A stretch of 7,842 bases of DNA from Pseudomonadota bacterium. GTDB lineage: Bacteria > Pseudomonadota > Alphaproteobacteria > Azospirillales > Azospirillaceae. Location: the NCBI GenBank assembly GCA_023413605.1, contig JAEZPL010000482.1, forward strand, positions 1 through 7,842. Direction: 5' to 3'. The notes beneath the pieces were generated by a model. That model saw only the letters and a list, made by a program, of their open reading frames with translations. It was not told the DNA's origin and searched no databases. The position numbers were made by a program, and so were the translations under genes. Positions 6,456-7,842 of the stretch are shown piece after piece. Position 1 is the first letter of the stretch. Each line of letters opens with the position of its first letter.

Positions 6456-6872
6456 GCCTCGTCCTCCGTCACGTTCCTAGGGGATGTACTGTCGGGAAAT
6501 TCAAGCCGCGCCCTTTGCCATGACCGCGTGCAGTTGTCAAAAAAAAGTTCGAGGCGGGGTGCGGCGTCAAGCGCCGGTGCGGTGCGGACAGCACGCTCCA
6601 TGGGGGTATGCCGTTGGGGCCGCGGCGGTAGCGGTGCTGGAAAATGCCCGGCGTCGTTCCGCATCGCACGCAATTTCCCGTCAGAGCAAGTGCACGTCTT
6701 TGCTCCGGTTTCGGCAATTTTTCAACCGGTCGGGACAACCGCGCCGGGGCCGCCCGGCCGGGCGACCTGTGTTGTTTTCGGGGCGCGCCCCCTCGCATCG
6801 TCCTCACCTCTGTGCTAGGTACTCCGGCCGGGTCCATCCCGTTTCGGCCATTATGTTTGGGGGAGCCTTCCC
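6456..6872. other. 417-nt gene-free region between divergent TIGR02300 and aroA genes
   Basis: I see no convincing gene on either strand. Contents: the ribosome site of the TIGR02300 gene; on the minus strand a TTGACA box (6540-6535) directly preceded by T8, a candidate -35 with no good -10; a short CCGGTT/AACCGG dyad around 6707-6730; two perfect palindromes, CGCCCGGCCGGGCG (6751-6764) and GGGGCGCGCCCC (6780-6791); and GGGGGAG at 6859-6865, the aroA ribosome site. The aroA promoter is not identifiable by eye. The length suggests long leaders or regulatory sites for both genes. Confidence 0.6.
6462..6467 (-). promoter_or_regulatory. Strong Shine-Dalgarno fixing the GTG start of the TIGR02300 gene
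   Basis: The minus strand reads GGAGGA ending 6 nt before the GTG at 6455. This supports the non-ATG start, which places the family's N-terminal residues (MAKPEWG) at the beginning. Confidence 0.75.
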
Positions 6873-7842
6873 ATGATGCAGGCGAAGCCGCTGCGCTCGT
6901 CCTCCACCGGCGCGCTCGTCGGCACCGTCCGGGTGCCGGGTGACAAGTCGATTTCGCACCGGTCGCTGATGCTGGGCGCTGTGGCGGTGGGTGAAACCGT
7001 CATCCACGGCCTGCTGGAGGGCGAGGACGTCCTGAACACCGCCGCGGCGATGCGCCTGCTGGGCGCGAAGGCGGAGCGCGGCGACGACGGCGCGTGGCGC
7101 GTGCGGGGCGTCGGCCTGGGCGGGCTGGCGGAGCCGGCGCAGGTGCTCGACATGGGCAACAGCGGCACGGCGGCGCGCCTGCTGATGGGCCTTGTCGCCT
7201 CGCACCCCATCACCTGCGTCTTCACCGGCGACGCCTCGCTGAACAAGCGCCCGATGGCGCGCGTGACGACTCCGCTGGAGCAGATGGGCGCGCGCTTCGT
7301 CGGCCGTTCCGGCGGACGGCTGCCGCTGACCGTCGTGGGCACGGACAAGACCGTGCCGATCACCTACCGCCTGCCGGTCGCCTCGGCCCAGGTGAAGTCG
7401 GCGATCATCCTCTGCGGCCTGAACACCGCCGGCACCACCACGGTGATCGAGGCGGAGCCGACCCGCGACCACACCGAGCTGATGCTGCGGCATTTCGGCG
7501 CCACCGTGACGACCGAGGTGATGGAGGATGGCGCGCTCGCCGTCTCCGTCGTCGGCCAGCCGGAACTGACGGGCCGCGAGATTTTCGTTCCCGCCGACCC
7601 CAGCTCCGCCGCCTTCCCGGCGGTCGCGGCCCTGCTGCGTCCGGGCTCGGAGGTCCTGCTGCCGGACGTCGGCATGAACCCGCGCCGCACCGGTCTCTAC
7701 GACACGCTGGTGGAGATGGGCGCCGACATCGCCTTCGAGAACCGCCGCGACCAGGCGGGCGAGCCCGTCGCCGACCTGCGCGTGAAGGAGAGCGACCGCC
7801 TCGCCATGGTCGCCGACGGCCTGACCAGGTGCGGCGTGAAGG
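6873..7842 (+). CDS. aroA: 3-phosphoshikimate 1-carboxyvinyltransferase (EPSP synthase), partial at the window end, with an apparent internal deletion
   Basis: EPSP synthase joins shikimate-3-phosphate and phosphoenolpyruvate, the sixth shikimate-pathway step. 323 residues are visible of a family length near 440-450. Landmarks: VPGDKSISHR (21-30, substrate Lys25), LLEGEDVLNT (47-56), GNSGTA (95-100, PEP site, with Gly98), GDASLNKRPMAR (119-130), SAQVKSA (171-177), TRDHTE (197-202), ADPSSAAFP (241-249) and KESDRL (305-310). RDHTE and SAQVK are typical of class II enzymes such as the Agrobacterium CP4 protein. The ATG at 6873 is preceded by GGGGGAG 7 nt away; a second ATG follows directly. At residues 299-310 the VADLRV segment runs straight into KESDRL. 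Family members I recall have about 46 residues between, including the conserved SM(I/V)DE(Y/F)P region with the catalytic Asp. If real, the enzyme is probably inactive. Confidence 0.93.
   Translation, partial: MMQAKPLRSSSTGALVGTVRVPGDKSISHRSLMLGAVAVGETVIHGLLEGEDVLNTAAAMRLLGAKAERGDDGAWRVRGVGLGGLAEPAQVLDMGNSGTAARLLMGLVASHPITCVFTGDASLNKRPMARVTTPLEQMGARFVGRSGGRLPLTVVGTDKTVPITYRLPVASAQVKSAIILCGLNTAGTTTVIEAEPTRDHTELMLRHFGATVTTEVMEDGALAVSVVGQPELTGREIFVPADPSSAAFPAVAALLRPGSEVLLPDVGMNPRRTGLYDTLVEMGADIAFENRRDQAGEPVADLRVKESDRLAMVADGLTRCGVK
7773..7784 (+). other. Apparent in-frame deletion junction within aroA
   Basis: The codons here, GAC CTG CGC GTG, encode the DLRV of VADLRV and at the same time lead into KESDRL. 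In homologs two separate L-R-V segments, one at each edge of the missing part, flank about 45 residues. The single remaining copy is what a deletion between short direct repeats (about CTGCGCGT) would leave. The reading frame is unbroken on both sides. Confidence 0.6.

Noticed and set aside
6820..6832. CTAGGTAC near 6820 as a possible aroA -10 region
   Set aside because: It has a weak match to the consensus and no -35 at proper spacing.
6469..6837. 122-codon minus-strand frame and overlapping plus frames in the aroA upstream region
   Set aside because: They have no ribosome site, no domain and an Arg/Pro-rich composition typical of random high-GC frames. The plus frames run into aroA in another phase.
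6804..7493. 229-codon minus-strand frame opposite aroA
   Set aside because: The plus strand encodes unmistakable EPSP synthase motifs.

Overview
The window is about 70% GC with dense, mostly short-spaced genes. It reads as chromosome of an alphaproteobacterium, most likely Rhodospirillales and Azospirillum-like. This is inferred from codon use, from a MoeA/periplasmic-binding-protein fusion, and from an FYDLN-acid (TIGR02300) gene divergent from aroA, an arrangement I associate with alphaproteobacteria. No mobile element, CRISPR array or phage gene is visible.

Layout. Positions 1-1084 (+) hold the last codons of a probable hybrid sensor kinase followed 6 nt later by a complete REC-GGDEF response regulator, so this is a signalling operon ending in c-di-GMP synthesis. 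Positions 1085-1245 are a short intergenic region packed with perfect inverted repeats. Positions 1246-4434 (+) encode two MoeA-family proteins in tandem: a shorter paralog that has lost several hallmark motifs, then a canonical MoeA fused to a C-terminal PBP-like domain. The pair belongs to molybdenum cofactor synthesis, where MoeA inserts molybdate into adenylylated molybdopterin. Positions 4412-5680 (-) hold a pirin and, upstream of it, a small DUF1858-like protein with a Gly/Cys tail; the pirin and moeA-PBP genes converge and overlap by 23 nt. Positions 5808-5921 (-) hold tRNA-Ala(GGC) with encoded CCA and a 3' hairpin. Positions 6060-6455 (-) hold a zinc-ribbon protein with a very acidic tail (TIGR02300). 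A 417-nt gene-free region separates it from aroA (EPSP synthase, +), which starts at 6873 and runs off the window.

The most striking observation is inside aroA. Compared with the EPSP synthase family as I remember it, the reading frame jumps from the VADLRV segment straight to the RVKESDRL segment. It lacks roughly 45 residues, including the region that carries the conserved catalytic Asp. The frame is kept, and both edges of the missing part normally carry the same Leu-Arg-Val codons, which suggests a deletion between short direct repeats (or an assembly or cloning artefact). The second notable point is the eroded MoeA paralog paired with an intact MoeA-PBP fusion. I did not find an obviously new multi-gene defence or biosynthetic system; most of the window is housekeeping.
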